The notes under the pieces were generated by a model that was given only the letters and a program-made list of their open reading frames with translations, was not told the DNA's origin and searched no databases. This document shows positions 1-10,023 of a DNA stretch of 64,000 bases, in pieces; the stretch's first letter is position 1; every line of letters begins with the position of its first letter. Both the position numbers and the translations under genes were made by a program. The DNA lies in assembly GCF_016785095.1 (NCBI RefSeq), contig NZ_JAEKJB010000008.1, positions 620,001 through 684,000 of the forward strand, in the 5' to 3' direction. The stretch comes from Alloalcanivorax marinus. Its GTDB lineage: Bacteria > Pseudomonadota > Gammaproteobacteria > Pseudomonadales > Alcanivoracaceae.

Positions 1-97
1 GGTGAGACTGGCCATGAGCATCGGACTCGGATTGACAAGGATGTAAATAAAAGCGGCTCGCGAATGGTACCCGATCGCAACCGCGATCCAAAACCAA

Positions 98-2497
98 TCA
101 GAAACGCCAGGTAGCGCTCAGATTGACGCTGCGCGGCTCACCCCAGGTATAGGTGCTGTACCAGCTGAAGATGGTGTAGTACTCCTCATCCAGCAGGTTG
201 TTCACATTCAGGGTGGCGGACAGCCTGTCGTTGAAGCGGTAGCGCGCCATGGCGTCCACCACCCAGTAATCGTCCACGGTGTGGCGGGTGGTGCCGGAGG
301 GCGGATAGGTGACATCACCCCAGGTCTTGTCCAGCCAGCGCGCGCCGCCGCCCAGGGTGAGGCCAGCCAGCCGGCCGCTCAGATCATAGGTGGTGAACAG
401 AGTGAACTGATTCTCCGGCGCCAGGGTATCGACTTTCTCGCCGTCGAGCCGCGCCACCTTGTGGGTATAGCCGGCGTGCAGTTCCCAACGATCCGTGAGG
501 CGCCCGCTCAGCTCCAGCTCATAGCCCTTGGTCTCCACCCCGTCCAGCGCCCGGTAGGCGGTGTCGCCACCGGGTGTCAGGCCACCGGTGGCTTCCGCGT
601 AATTATCCTGCTCCAGACGGAAATAGGCGGCGCTGGCGTTCAGCCGGTCGTCAAAGAGCCCCACTTTGACGCCGGCTTCGTAATTGATGCCCTCCACCGG
701 GTCCAGGGTGGTACCACTTTCATCACGCTCGGACTGCGGCTTGAATATACCGGTATAACTGCCGTACACGGCGACCTGGTGGTTAAGGTCGTAGACCAGG
801 CCCAGATAGGGCACCGGCACATCGGATTCTTCCACGTCCTCGCTTTGGTAATTGGCCAGCCGGCCGCCGGTGATCAACGTCAGGTCGTCACGCAGGCTGA
901 AACGCGCCGTGGCGTAGACACCGTTTTCTTCGATGACCTCCCGGTCCTTGCCGTTCAGCTCCCAGTCCGGTTCGGGGATATCACCGCGCCACTCGTAGTA
1001 ATCCGGCACGGAGCCGGTGTACCCGGCGGGCGCGCCATAGCCCTTGTTGGTCCAAATGCGTTTGCTGACGCTACCGCCGACCACCAGCTCGTGGCGCCGG
1101 CCGAACAAATCGAACGGGCCGCTGGCGTATAAATCCGCGGCGTTGCTGCGGGTTTTGCCCACGTACTGGCCAAGCCAGAGCCCCACACCGGAGCCATCGG
1201 CCGGGTCCGGGTTTCCGGACGCCGCCGCCCCCAGCGCCGCGTCGTAACCGTTGATCTGATGATTCAACTGCAGCTTGGTCACCCAGTTATTTTCAAAGTA
1301 GTGCTCCAGGGTGGCGAAGACCGTCCGGGTGTACTGGTCCCAGTGACTCCAGTCCGCGCCGTTATTGAACGAGCGCGACCGGTCATTAAAGTGCCCCTGG
1401 GTATCGTAGATGGGGATGCCGCCCCAGGTTGAGCCCTCCGGCTCGTTGTCCTGGTAGTCGGCGCCCAGGGTGAGCAGCGTATCGGGGAACAGGTCGATTT
1501 CCACGACGCCGTAGAACACCGAGGTCTGGCGCTGATAGCGGTCCAAATGGGAGTGACGGTCCTGGTACGCGGCCACGGCTCGGCCGCGCACGCTGCCGCT
1601 GTCATTGAGCGGGCCGGACACATCCAGCTCACCGCGATAATTGTCCCAGGAGCCGGCGCCACCGGTCAGGTGGCCCTGAAAATCATAGGTGGGTTTCTTG
1701 CGGATCAGATTGAGGGTGGCGCCCGGATCGCCGCTGCCGGTGAGCAGGCCGGTGGCCCCTTTGAGGACCTCCACCCGGTCATAGATGGCCATGTCGCTGA
1801 GCGTGTTACCCGCCGAATAGGCGGAATTGCGCGTCATCGGGATACCATCGTATTGGAAATTCTGGATCGCGAAGCCGCGCGCGTAGTACTCGGTCCGTTC
1901 GCTGTCGTAGGTCACGATGTTCACACCGGGCGTGTGCGCCATCACTTCGTCGATATTGGTGAGATTGAAATCGTTCATTTCCTGGCGTGTTACCACGCTG
2001 AACGATTGCGGGGTTTCCCGGGGAGTGAGCACAAGCCGGGTGGCGGTGGCCATGGCGCCGGTGGTGTAGGAATCGGTGCCCTCCGTGATCTGCCCGAGCT
2101 GGTTGGCGGTCACCGCCACCGGCGCCAGCGTGCGGGTCACCGAGTCGGCGTTGTCACGCAACACATAACCGCCATTTTCAAGCCGCTCCGCATAAAGGCC
2201 GGTGCCGACGAGCAAAGCATTCAATGCTTCCCGATCGGAAAAATCGCCGCTCAGTCCCGGCGTGGTTTTGCCCGTGGTCTGCTCGCTGCTGTAGGTGAGC
2301 AGAATGCCGGCCCGGCTAGCTAGCGCACGCAACGCCGGGGCCAATGGCCCGGCGGCGATTTCATAATGCTCGCGGGCCTCCCGGGCGCTACCCGGATCGG
2401 TCTGCGCGCCGACGACCGCCGGGCTCGCCGCGAACAGGGCGAGCAGAACCAGGGCCACGGCGACCCTGGTGCGATGCGGAGGTTGTGTCGTGATCAT
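98..2497 (-). CDS. TonB-dependent siderophore receptor with N-terminal signalling (STN) domain
   Basis: Outer-membrane receptor of 799 residues for a ferric siderophore of the FpvA/FoxA/FhuE type. A signal peptide covers about residues 1-31. An STN (secretin/TonB N-terminal) domain follows at about 45-115, then a TonB-box-like stretch (PVAVTA, near 127), a plug with the family motif TPRETPQSFSVVT (about 157-169), and a barrel that ends in the terminal aromatic residue F. The STN domain is the hallmark of receptors that signal to a FecR anti-sigma factor, and the fecR and fecI homologues lie immediately upstream on the same strand. The family is certain; the siderophore transported cannot be read from the sequence. 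Confidence 0.93.
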   Translation of the reverse strand: MITTQPPHRTRVAVALVLLALFAASPAVVGAQTDPGSAREAREHYEIAAGPLAPALRALASRAGILLTYSSEQTTGKTTPGLSGDFSDREALNALLVGTGLYAERLENGGYVLRDNADSVTRTLAPVAVTANQLGQITEGTDSYTTGAMATATRLVLTPRETPQSFSVVTRQEMNDFNLTNIDEVMAHTPGVNIVTYDSERTEYYARGFAIQNFQYDGIPMTRNSAYSAGNTLSDMAIYDRVEVLKGATGLLTGSGDPGATLNLIRKKPTYDFQGHLTGGAGSWDNYRGELDVSGPLNDSGSVRGRAVAAYQDRHSHLDRYQRQTSVFYGVVEIDLFPDTLLTLGADYQDNEPEGSTWGGIPIYDTQGHFNDRSRSFNNGADWSHWDQYTRTVFATLEHYFENNWVTKLQLNHQINGYDAALGAAASGNPDPADGSGVGLWLGQYVGKTRSNAADLYASGPFDLFGRRHELVVGGSVSKRIWTNKGYGAPAGYTGSVPDYYEWRGDIPEPDWELNGKDREVIEENGVYATARFSLRDDLTLITGGRLANYQSEDVEESDVPVPYLGLVYDLNHQVAVYGSYTGIFKPQSERDESGTTLDPVEGINYEAGVKVGLFDDRLNASAAYFRLEQDNYAEATGGLTPGGDTAYRALDGVETKGYELELSGRLTDRWELHAGYTHKVARLDGEKVDTLAPENQFTLFTTYDLSGRLAGLTLGGGARWLDKTWGDVTYPPSGTTRHTVDDYWVVDAMARYRFNDRLSATLNVNNLLDEEYYTIFSWYSTYTWGEPRSVNLSATWRF

Positions 2498-2575
2498 GCG
2501 GTTCCCTCGAATCAGGCAAAAAACAAAGGCTTCATCGAGTAGGTGCCGCGAGAACGAAAATCGGGCAGAAAAATT

Positions 2576-3580
2576 TCAGGGCGCGCGTGTCACCGTCACC
2601 CAGTAGCGGGTGCGCCAATTCACGCTCACGGGAATCACCCTCGGCAGCGTTTCCAGAATCCGGTCCGTGTCATCCAGCGGGAACACCCCGGAGACGCGCA
2701 GTCCGGCCAACGAGTCATCGTGGCGCAGCAGCCCTGGCCGGTATCGTTTCAGTTCATCAAGAAATTCATCCAGCGGCATATCGTCGGCCACGATCTGGCC
2801 ACGCACCCAGCCGGGTTCCGCGGGGGCCACCGTCTCAAGGGTCTCAAGCCCCGCGTCGCTGAACACCGCCGTCTGCCCGGCGCGTACCACCCGGGGAGCC
2901 TCGGCTGGCGACCATGAGCGAGCCGCCACCGCGCTCTCGCTCACCACCAACCGGGTGCGACCCTGCTCCTGACGAACGCTGAAGCGGGTACCCAGGGAGC
3001 GGAACCGCCCTTGCACGGTATCCACCGTCAGCGGGCGCGGGTCCTCGCCACCCACGGCGTGCGTGGTTACCACCCACACCTCACCGGCCAATAGGCGCAA
3101 ACGTCGTTGGCCAGCACTGAAATCCACATCCAGGGCGCTGCCGGTGTTGAGCGTTACCCGGGTCCCGTCGGCCAGCGTCCAGGCCTGGCGCTCTCCGATC
3201 CGGGTCGCGTAGGTGGCGCTCCATCGGCGCCAGCTTCCGGAATACGCCCCCAACGCTCCGCCGGCACCGACCATCAGCAATGCGCCGAGTACCTTGCGAC
3301 GCCCCGGTGACGAGGGCCCTTTATCCTCGGACGACAGGGCACGGTACGCGGCGCCGGGAACCATCTCCTGGAACCGGCCGGTAACGGCCTCGATATGCCT
3401 CCAGGCCCGGTCGTGATCCGGATGGGCGCGGCGCCAGTGCCGCCAACGTCGCCGGTCCGCTTCATCCACCTGGTCGGACATCAGCAGGGTGAGCCATTCC
3501 GCCGCCTGGGATGCCACGGCCTCATCCAACGGTTGGCCCTCGGCCATGGGGCCGACGTGCACGGAATCGGAATCGCTCAT
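2576..3580 (-). CDS. fecR: FecR-family anti-sigma factor / signal transducer
   Basis: Inner-membrane regulator of 334 residues linking the receptor STN domain to the FecI-type sigma factor. The N-terminal cytoplasmic domain (about 25-75) holds the family pattern of W residues and an HPDHDRAW motif. One hydrophobic segment lies near 93-113, and the periplasmic FecR domain (about 125-225) includes GEVWVVTTHA. The C-terminal part (about 265-330) looks like the STN-interacting DUF4974 domain. It lies 3 bases after the sigma-factor gene and 78 bases before the receptor gene, in the order fecI-fecR-receptor. Assignment rests on domain pattern and synteny. Confidence 0.92.
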   Translation of the reverse strand: MSDSDSVHVGPMAEGQPLDEAVASQAAEWLTLLMSDQVDEADRRRWRHWRRAHPDHDRAWRHIEAVTGRFQEMVPGAAYRALSSEDKGPSSPGRRKVLGALLMVGAGGALGAYSGSWRRWSATYATRIGERQAWTLADGTRVTLNTGSALDVDFSAGQRRLRLLAGEVWVVTTHAVGGEDPRPLTVDTVQGRFRSLGTRFSVRQEQGRTRLVVSESAVAARSWSPAEAPRVVRAGQTAVFSDAGLETLETVAPAEPGWVRGQIVADDMPLDEFLDELKRYRPGLLRHDDSLAGLRVSGVFPLDDTDRILETLPRVIPVSVNWRTRYWVTVTRAP

Positions 3581-3583
3581 GGC

Positions 3584-4093
3584 TCAGAACGCCAACGCGA
3601 ACAGGCACTGCCGGTTAGCGCGAGTCAGGTATTGTTTGACCGAGCTGGCCGACACCCCCAACCGCTCGGCGATCTGCGCGTAGCGCAGTCCTTCCAGGTG
3701 CGCGAGCAGAAAGGCCTCCCGTACCCTGGCCGGCAGACCATCGAGGGCCTGGTCCACTTGCTGCAACGCCTGCAGTGCCTGCAGCCGCCGCTCCGGCGGC
3801 GGCGCCACCTCTTCCGGCAACGTGGCCAGATAATCCAGATAGCTGTTCTCCAGCAACTGGCGGCGGTGTCGGTGGGCGATCAAGCGACGGGCGATGGTGG
3901 CCAGAAAAGGACGGGGTTGGCGAATGTCCGACGCGTTGCCGGAATTCATCAGGCTGACAAAGGTGTCCTGAGCCAGATCATCGGCAACGCCGGCATCGCC
4001 GAGACGCCGCCGCAGCCAGTGCAGCAGCCAGCCATGGTGCTCGGTATACAGCACCGTGATGCCCTCGTGCCGGGCCAGTTCGGTGGTCGACAC
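3584..4093 (-). CDS. fecI: FecI-family ECF sigma factor
   Basis: Extracytoplasmic-function sigma factor of about 169 residues that would direct transcription of the adjacent receptor gene on siderophore sensing. Region 2 contains DLAQDTFVSLM, and region 4 contains an HTH ending in GVSASSVKQYL near the C-terminus. I favour the GTG start at 4093 because GGGAGG lies about 6 bases upstream and the protein then begins in the usual place for FecI. An ATG at 4123 would add ten residues but has no clear ribosome-binding site. A Fur-box-like palindrome lies about 50 bases upstream, so iron control is likely. Confidence 0.9.
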   Translation of the reverse strand: MSTTELARHEGITVLYTEHHGWLLHWLRRRLGDAGVADDLAQDTFVSLMNSGNASDIRQPRPFLATIARRLIAHRHRRQLLENSYLDYLATLPEEVAPPPERRLQALQALQQVDQALDGLPARVREAFLLAHLEGLRYAQIAERLGVSASSVKQYLTRANRQCLFALAF

Positions 4094-4143
4094 ATGCCCT
4101 CCCAACCCCCCGGCGATAATCATCGACCCGGGGCCCTTACAAT

Positions 4144-4162
4144 AATAAGAATCGTTCTCATT
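4144..4162 (-). promoter_or_regulatory. Fur box-like operator upstream of fecI
   Basis: An AT-rich, imperfectly symmetrical 19-base element resembling gammaproteobacterial Fur boxes (GAGAACG/ATTCTT core on the minus strand). It lies about 50 bases upstream of the fecI start, in the usual position for iron-responsive repression of fecI-fecR. The match is by eye; binding is inferred. Confidence 0.72.
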
Positions 4163-4379
4163 CTATGCACAAGAGCGATCCGGAGCAAGCACACGCCCGG
4201 CACGACAGCCGGGTTGTCACCGAATCGTCCAGCATCGGTAAAACAATCATAAACCTTCGCCCTTAGCCTTCCCGGGCGAGGGCGCGACCCCATGCTATGG
4301 CGCGTTCCTCACGCGCGCCCGCTTATGGTTCGCGCCGTTTCCGGCCCGCGCCGGTTCCTGAATCGCCAAGGAGAGCTTC

Positions 4380-4997
4380 ATGTCAGCGGTAATCTCACCG
4401 TCCGTCGGCCCGGCCCGGCGCGCGCCGGTGTCCGCCCGGGTTCGCCCCGCCGAGAGCGACGGCCCCTTCCAGGGCATCCTGGTGCCGGGGCTGAACGGCA
4501 GCGACGAACACCATTGGCAGAGCCGCTGGCGCCAGCACATGCCCTGGCTCCGGCACATCGAACTGGAGGACTGGAGCCAACCGGATCTGGCCCTTTGGCA
4601 GGTAGCCCTGGAGCGGGCCCTGGCCCCCTTGTCGGAGCCCGCGGTGCTGATCGGCCACAGTTTCGGCAGCCTGGCCTGCGCCACCTACGCGATGGCGCGG
4701 CCGGAACGGGTGGCCGGCCTGCTGCTGGTGGCGCCGGCGTGCCCGGCGCCGCTGTGCATCGACGATCTGGCCGGCCCGCTGCCGGTGCCCGCACGGGTGA
4801 TCGCCAGCACCACGGACCCCTGGATGGACCTGGAGGACAGCCGGCGGCTGGCCCGCCACTGGGGCGCCGCCTTCCGCAACGGCGGCGACCTGGGGCATAT
4901 CAACGCCGCCTCCGGTGTCGGCGAATGGCGACAGGGGCTGCAGGATCTGCGCTGGCTACTGACCCAACGCGACGAGCCAAACCGACAGCACGCTTGA
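4380..4997 (+). CDS. RBBP9/YdeN-family serine hydrolase (alpha/beta fold)
   Basis: Cytoplasmic alpha/beta hydrolase of 205 residues. The RBBP9/YdeN pattern is visible: an early LVPGLNGSDEHHWQ motif (about 34-47), the nucleophile elbow GHSFGS with Ser94, an Asp in the TTDPWMD segment (about 140-147) and a catalytic His in DLGHINA (about 164). The length is normal for the family (about 180-210). The substrate of this family in bacteria is poorly defined, so I give no reaction beyond probable esterase activity. It is monocistronic, with a GC-rich hairpin and T-run just after its stop. Confidence 0.85.
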   Translation: MSAVISPSVGPARRAPVSARVRPAESDGPFQGILVPGLNGSDEHHWQSRWRQHMPWLRHIELEDWSQPDLALWQVALERALAPLSEPAVLIGHSFGSLACATYAMARPERVAGLLLVAPACPAPLCIDDLAGPLPVPARVIASTTDPWMDLEDSRRLARHWGAAFRNGGDLGHINAASGVGEWRQGLQDLRWLLTQRDEPNRQHA

Positions 4998-4998
4998 C

Positions 4999-5020
4999 CC
5001 CCGGGCCACCCCGGGGTTTT
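4999..5020 (+). terminator. Intrinsic terminator after the RBBP9-like hydrolase gene
   Basis: A six-base-pair stem (CCCCGG/CCGGGG, arms 4999-5004 and 5011-5016) with a six-base loop is followed directly by TTTT. It sits two bases after the hydrolase stop and separates it from the copper genes. The T-run is short, so termination may be partial. Confidence 0.55.
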
Positions 5021-5031
5021 ATGCTCCCACT

Positions 5032-5397
5032 ATGAATCGATTCGTGCTGCTGTGCCTGTTGGGATGGGTGGCCGGTCTTGGCCTGCTTGCCCAGACCGGC
5101 GCCGCCGCCGTGACTGGCACCCTCGCGCACCAGGCCCACCACGCCCCCGCCGCGACGGGCGCGATGATGGCGCCCCGTGCCGACACCCCCTCCCGGGCAC
5201 CCTCCCACGCCTCGGGCTGCGAGCAACACACCGGTGCCTGCCCCTGCCCACCGGCCTGCCAGTCCGCCAGCCTGCCCTGGAGTGCCTCCCCGCATGGCAC
5301 GGAGCGCACCGGCCCCGGCACCGCCAGCCCTCTGCCGGACAACCCGCTCGCCGGTTTTTCCTCGCCGCCCTGGCGACCACCGTCCCTGCCTTCCTGA
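5032..5397 (+). CDS. Small exported His/Cys-rich protein, CopL-like
   Basis: A 121-residue protein with an N-terminal hydrophobic leader (about 1-26, ending near GAAA) followed by a low-complexity segment rich in His, Cys and Pro (HQAHHAP near 34; CEQHTGACPCPPAC near 64-77). It lies 59 bases upstream of copA and probably shares its transcript. Small proteins of this kind upstream of copAB are known as CopL in xanthomonads, where they are needed for copper-responsive expression. The family link is from context and composition, not a firm sequence match. Confidence 0.6.
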   Translation: MNRFVLLCLLGWVAGLGLLAQTGAAAVTGTLAHQAHHAPAATGAMMAPRADTPSRAPSHASGCEQHTGACPCPPACQSASLPWSASPHGTERTGPGTASPLPDNPLAGFSSPPWRPPSLPS

Positions 5398-5456
5398 TCG
5401 CCCGTGATACCGGTCGCGCCATGCGCGGCCTTTAAAAACGCATCAGGAGTTTCGAC

Positions 5457-7352
5457 ATGACTTCGAACACCCCGTCCCTGGGGCGACGTCGCTTCGTGCA
5501 GGGCCTTGCCCTGGGCGGCGCCGTCCTCGGCCTGGGCTTTTCGCCCCGGCAATTGCTGGCCAGGCAGGGCCAGACCGGCGCCGCCGAACTGAGCGGCACG
5601 GATTTCCATCTCACCCTGGACACCGCCTCGGTGAACCTCACCGGCCGCCACCGCCCAGCCACCCTGGTCAACGGCAGCCTGCCGGCGCCCACCCTGCGCT
5701 GGCGCGAAGGCGACACCGTCACCCTGGCGGTGACCAACCGCCTGCCGGAGACCAGCTCGATCCACTGGCACGGTCTGTTGCTGCCATTCCAGATGGACGG
5801 CGTGCCGGGCCTGTCCTTCGACGGCATTCCCCCCGGCGAGACCTTCACCTACCGCTTCCCGGTGAAACAGAACGGCACCTACTGGTATCACAGCCATTCC
5901 GGCTTCCAGGAGCAGACCGGCCTGTACGGCGCCATCATCATTGATCCGGCGGAAACACAGCCGCACCCGGTGGACCGGGACTACGTGATGGTGCTCTCGG
6001 ACTGGAGCGACGAATCCCCGGACCAGCTTTACGCCACCCTCAAAAAGCTCAGCCACTACTACAATTTCAACGAACGCACGGTATTCGACACATTGCGCGA
6101 TTTCCGCGAAAAAGGCGTGGCCCGAACGCTCAAGGACCGGCACATGTGGAACACCATGCGCATGAGCCAGAGCGACCTGGCCGATGTCACCGGCTACACC
6201 TATACCTACCTGCTCAATGGCCATAGCCCCAACGGCAACTGGACCGGCCTGTTCAAACCTGGCGAGCGGGTTCGCCTGCGCTTTATCAACGCCAGCGCCA
6301 TGACCTTCTTCGACATCCGTATCCCCGGCCTGGACATGACCGTGGTGGCCATGGACGGCCAGCCGGTGAAGCCGGTGCGCTTTCACGAGTGCCGGCTGGG
6401 CGTGGCGGAAACCCTGGACGTGATCGTCACCCCGGAGGAGAAGCAGGCGTTCACCGTATTCGCGCAGAGCATCGACCGCTCCGGCTTCGCCCGCGGCACC
6501 CTGACCCCGGACCCGGCCCTGCGCGCCGAGGTGCCGGCCATGGACCCGCCGCCGCTGCTCGGTCACACGGAGATGGGCATGGGCGCCATGGCGGGCATGG
6601 GCCACGGCGCCGCGAACCATGGTGGCATAGGCCACGCCGACATGGGGCATGGCGACATGAATGGCGGCGACATGAACGGCATGGCGCACGGGAGCACGGA
6701 TCACGGCGCCGCGCCGGGCGGGCACGTGCCCCTGGCCAACGTACCCGGCAATCCGGATCTGGCGCCCCGCGCCAACGCCACCGAGCACCTGGACTCCGAG
6801 TACGGTCCCGGCGTGGACATGCGCGCCACGGCGCCGGCGGCGTTGCTGGACGATCCGGGCATCGGCCTGCGTGAAAGGCCCTGGAAGGTGCTCACCTACG
6901 CGGACCTGGAAACCGCCGGCGGCGCCCCGGACAGCTCCCACCCGGACCGCGAGATCGTGCTGCACCTGACCGGCAACATGGACCGCTACATGTGGAGCTT
7001 CAACGGCATCAAGTTCGCCGACGCCGTGCCCCTGGAACTGCGGCACGGCGAGCGCGCCCGCATCACCCTGGTCAACGACACCATGATGACCCATCCGATC
7101 CATCTGCATGGCCTGTGGAGCGACCTGGAACTGGGCGACGGACGCCTGCTGCGCAAGCACACCATCACCGTGAAGCCCGGCGAGAAACTCAGCTACCTGG
7201 TGCGCGCCGACACTCCCGGTCGCTGGGCCTACCACTGCCATCTGCTGTACCACATGCAGGCGGGCATGTTCCGGGAAGTGCGCGTGGTGGAAGCGGCCGC
7301 GCCCGACCACGGCGACCCGCACCACGGCCATCAACACGGGGGGCATCACTGA
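5457..7352 (+). CDS. copA: CopA multicopper oxidase, periplasmic copper resistance
   Basis: Periplasmic multicopper oxidase of 631 residues in the CopA copper-resistance family, which oxidises and sequesters Cu(I). A Tat signal (GRRRF near 9-13) is followed by three cupredoxin domains. Copper ligands are visible in HWHG (about 102), YWYHSHSG (about 141), HPIHLHG (about 545) and the type-1/type-3 motif HCHLLYHMQAGM near 595. A Met/His-rich insert at about 365-425 has repeated MGHGDM-type units typical of copper-storing CopA. The copB start codon overlaps the stop (TGATG), so the two are translationally coupled. Confidence 0.96.
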   Translation: MTSNTPSLGRRRFVQGLALGGAVLGLGFSPRQLLARQGQTGAAELSGTDFHLTLDTASVNLTGRHRPATLVNGSLPAPTLRWREGDTVTLAVTNRLPETSSIHWHGLLLPFQMDGVPGLSFDGIPPGETFTYRFPVKQNGTYWYHSHSGFQEQTGLYGAIIIDPAETQPHPVDRDYVMVLSDWSDESPDQLYATLKKLSHYYNFNERTVFDTLRDFREKGVARTLKDRHMWNTMRMSQSDLADVTGYTYTYLLNGHSPNGNWTGLFKPGERVRLRFINASAMTFFDIRIPGLDMTVVAMDGQPVKPVRFHECRLGVAETLDVIVTPEEKQAFTVFAQSIDRSGFARGTLTPDPALRAEVPAMDPPPLLGHTEMGMGAMAGMGHGAANHGGIGHADMGHGDMNGGDMNGMAHGSTDHGAAPGGHVPLANVPGNPDLAPRANATEHLDSEYGPGVDMRATAPAALLDDPGIGLRERPWKVLTYADLETAGGAPDSSHPDREIVLHLTGNMDRYMWSFNGIKFADAVPLELRHGERARITLVNDTMMTHPIHLHGLWSDLELGDGRLLRKHTITVKPGEKLSYLVRADTPGRWAYHCHLLYHMQAGMFREVRVVEAAAPDHGDPHHGHQHGGHH

Positions 7353-8074
7353 TGAAGACAAAAGCACTGACCCCGGCCCTGGCCGTGGCGGGGCTCGCTC
7401 TGTGGAGCGGCGCCCATGGCATGGACATGCGTGAGCCGGCCTTCAGCCGCGTGATCATCGACGAGCTGGAGGCCCGCGACGTGGACGAAGGCACCCTGGC
7501 GGTGTGGGAGGCCTCGGCCTGGTACGGCGGCGACATCGACAAACTGTACCTGAGCACCGAAGGCGAGCGGCTCATGGACCAGGGCGGTGAAACCGAGTCG
7601 TTCGAAACCCGTTTGGCCTGGAGCCATGCCTTCGCGCCATTCTGGGACTGGCAACTGGGCGCGCGCCGGGACTGGCAGCCGGACGACCCCAACCGGGACT
7701 GGGCCAGCATCGGCGTGCAGGGCGTGGCGCCCTACCGGTTCGAAACCGACGTCAACCTGTTCATCGGCGAGGACGGCCTCACCCAGCTGCGCCTGGAGAC
7801 CGAGTACGAGCTGCTGTTCACCCAGAAGCTGATCCTGGCGCCGGCCCTGGAAATGAACCTGGCCGGCAAGGCGGACGACGAGCTGAACACCGGCGACGGC
7901 CTGATGAACCTGGAGGCCGGCCTGCGGCTGCGCTACGAAATCCGCCGGGAGTTCGCGCCCTACATCGGCGTGAACTGGGAGCGGCAATTCGGTGACACCG
8001 CGTCGCGCACCCGCGTCGCCGGCGGCGAGGTGGAGGAGACCACCCTGGTGGCCGGCGTGCGACTCTGGTTCTGA
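7352..8074 (+). CDS. copB: CopB outer-membrane copper resistance protein
   Basis: A 240-residue outer-membrane protein with a signal peptide (about 1-22) and a beta-barrel pattern typical of CopB, including YELLFTQKLILAP (about 152-164) and a terminal aromatic residue in the RLWF end. The ATG at 7352 overlaps the copA stop codon. Many CopB proteins have a long Met/His-rich N-terminal extension; here only MDMREP follows the signal peptide, so this is a short form with most Met/His repeats in CopA instead. The role is copper sequestration or export, inferred from family and operon. Confidence 0.9.
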   Translation: MKTKALTPALAVAGLALWSGAHGMDMREPAFSRVIIDELEARDVDEGTLAVWEASAWYGGDIDKLYLSTEGERLMDQGGETESFETRLAWSHAFAPFWDWQLGARRDWQPDDPNRDWASIGVQGVAPYRFETDVNLFIGEDGLTQLRLETEYELLFTQKLILAPALEMNLAGKADDELNTGDGLMNLEAGLRLRYEIRREFAPYIGVNWERQFGDTASRTRVAGGEVEETTLVAGVRLWF

Positions 8075-8082
8075 GCGGCCAT

Positions 8083-9128
<1,046 letters not shown>

Positions 9129-9132
<4 letters not shown>

Positions 9133-10022
9133 GGTTCCTCCTGGCGGGCGGCGGCGCGCAACGACCGCTCACGATCCCGCTGGTGCTTGTATTCCAGGGC
9201 CGATTTGGCGATTAGCGTGGCCACCGCGAGCAGCGCCAGCAGCGAGGCACAGGCGAAGGCGGCGGCGAACTCGTATTCGTTGTAGAGAATCTCCACATGC
9301 AGCGGCAGGGTGTTGGTCTTGCCGCGTATGTGGCCGGACACCACGCTCACGGCGCCGAATTCACCCATGGCACGGGCGTTGCACAGAATCACCCCGTACA
9401 GCAGCCCCCACTTCACCGACGGCAGGGTCACGCGCCAGAACGTCTGCCAGCCGCCGGCGCCCAGGGTCAGCGCCGCTTCCTCGTGGGTGACGCCCTGCTC
9501 CTGCATCACCGGGATCAGCTCCCGGGCCACGAACGGAAAGGTCACGAAAACGGTGGCCAGCACGATGCCGGGCACCGCGTAGATGATGTGCAGGCCGTTG
9601 TTCTCCAGCCACGGACCCAGCCAGCCCCGGCTGCCGAACAACAGCACATAGATCAGACCGGCGATCACCGGCGACACGGCGAACGGAAGGTCGATCAGGG
9701 TGATCATCACTTGCTTGCCACGGAAGCGGAATTTGCTGATCGCCCAGGCGGCGGCCAGACCGAAGATCACATTCAAGGGCACCGCCACGGCGGCCGCGGT
9801 GAGCGTGAGCTTGATGGCGTGTCGGGCATCCGGGTTGGACAGAGCCGCCAGATAAACCCGCGCACCCTGGGAGAACGCCTCCCGAAACACCAGGAACAGC
9901 GGTACCAGCAGGAACGCCAGCAGAAATACCAGGGCAATGCCGACCAGTAGCCGGCGCAGCCATGGCGCCTCGCTCACCGCGCGCTCGGTAACACGGGAAA
10001 CATTGATCTCGAGGGTCGCCAT
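9129..10022 (-). CDS. cysW: Sulfate ABC transporter permease CysW
   Basis: Inner-membrane permease of 297 residues with six predicted transmembrane segments. The EAA loop that contacts CysA ([21 protein letters not shown] region, about 180-200) is visible, as is the CysW-typical [17 protein letters not shown] stretch near 222-238. It is one base after cysT and overlaps cysA by four bases, so the permeases and ATPase are translationally coupled. Length and motifs are standard for the family. Confidence 0.95.
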
Positions 10023-10023
10023 A

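Noticed and set aside
1-21. A possible gene start on the minus strand (ATG at 21) after the receptor gene
   Set aside because: Only seven codons are inside the window and no ribosome-binding site is clear, so it cannot be supported.
5019-7367. A 782-codon open frame antisense to copA
   Set aside because: It is a shadow of codon bias in a GC-rich gene, has no recognisable domain, and copA is clearly coding on the other strand.
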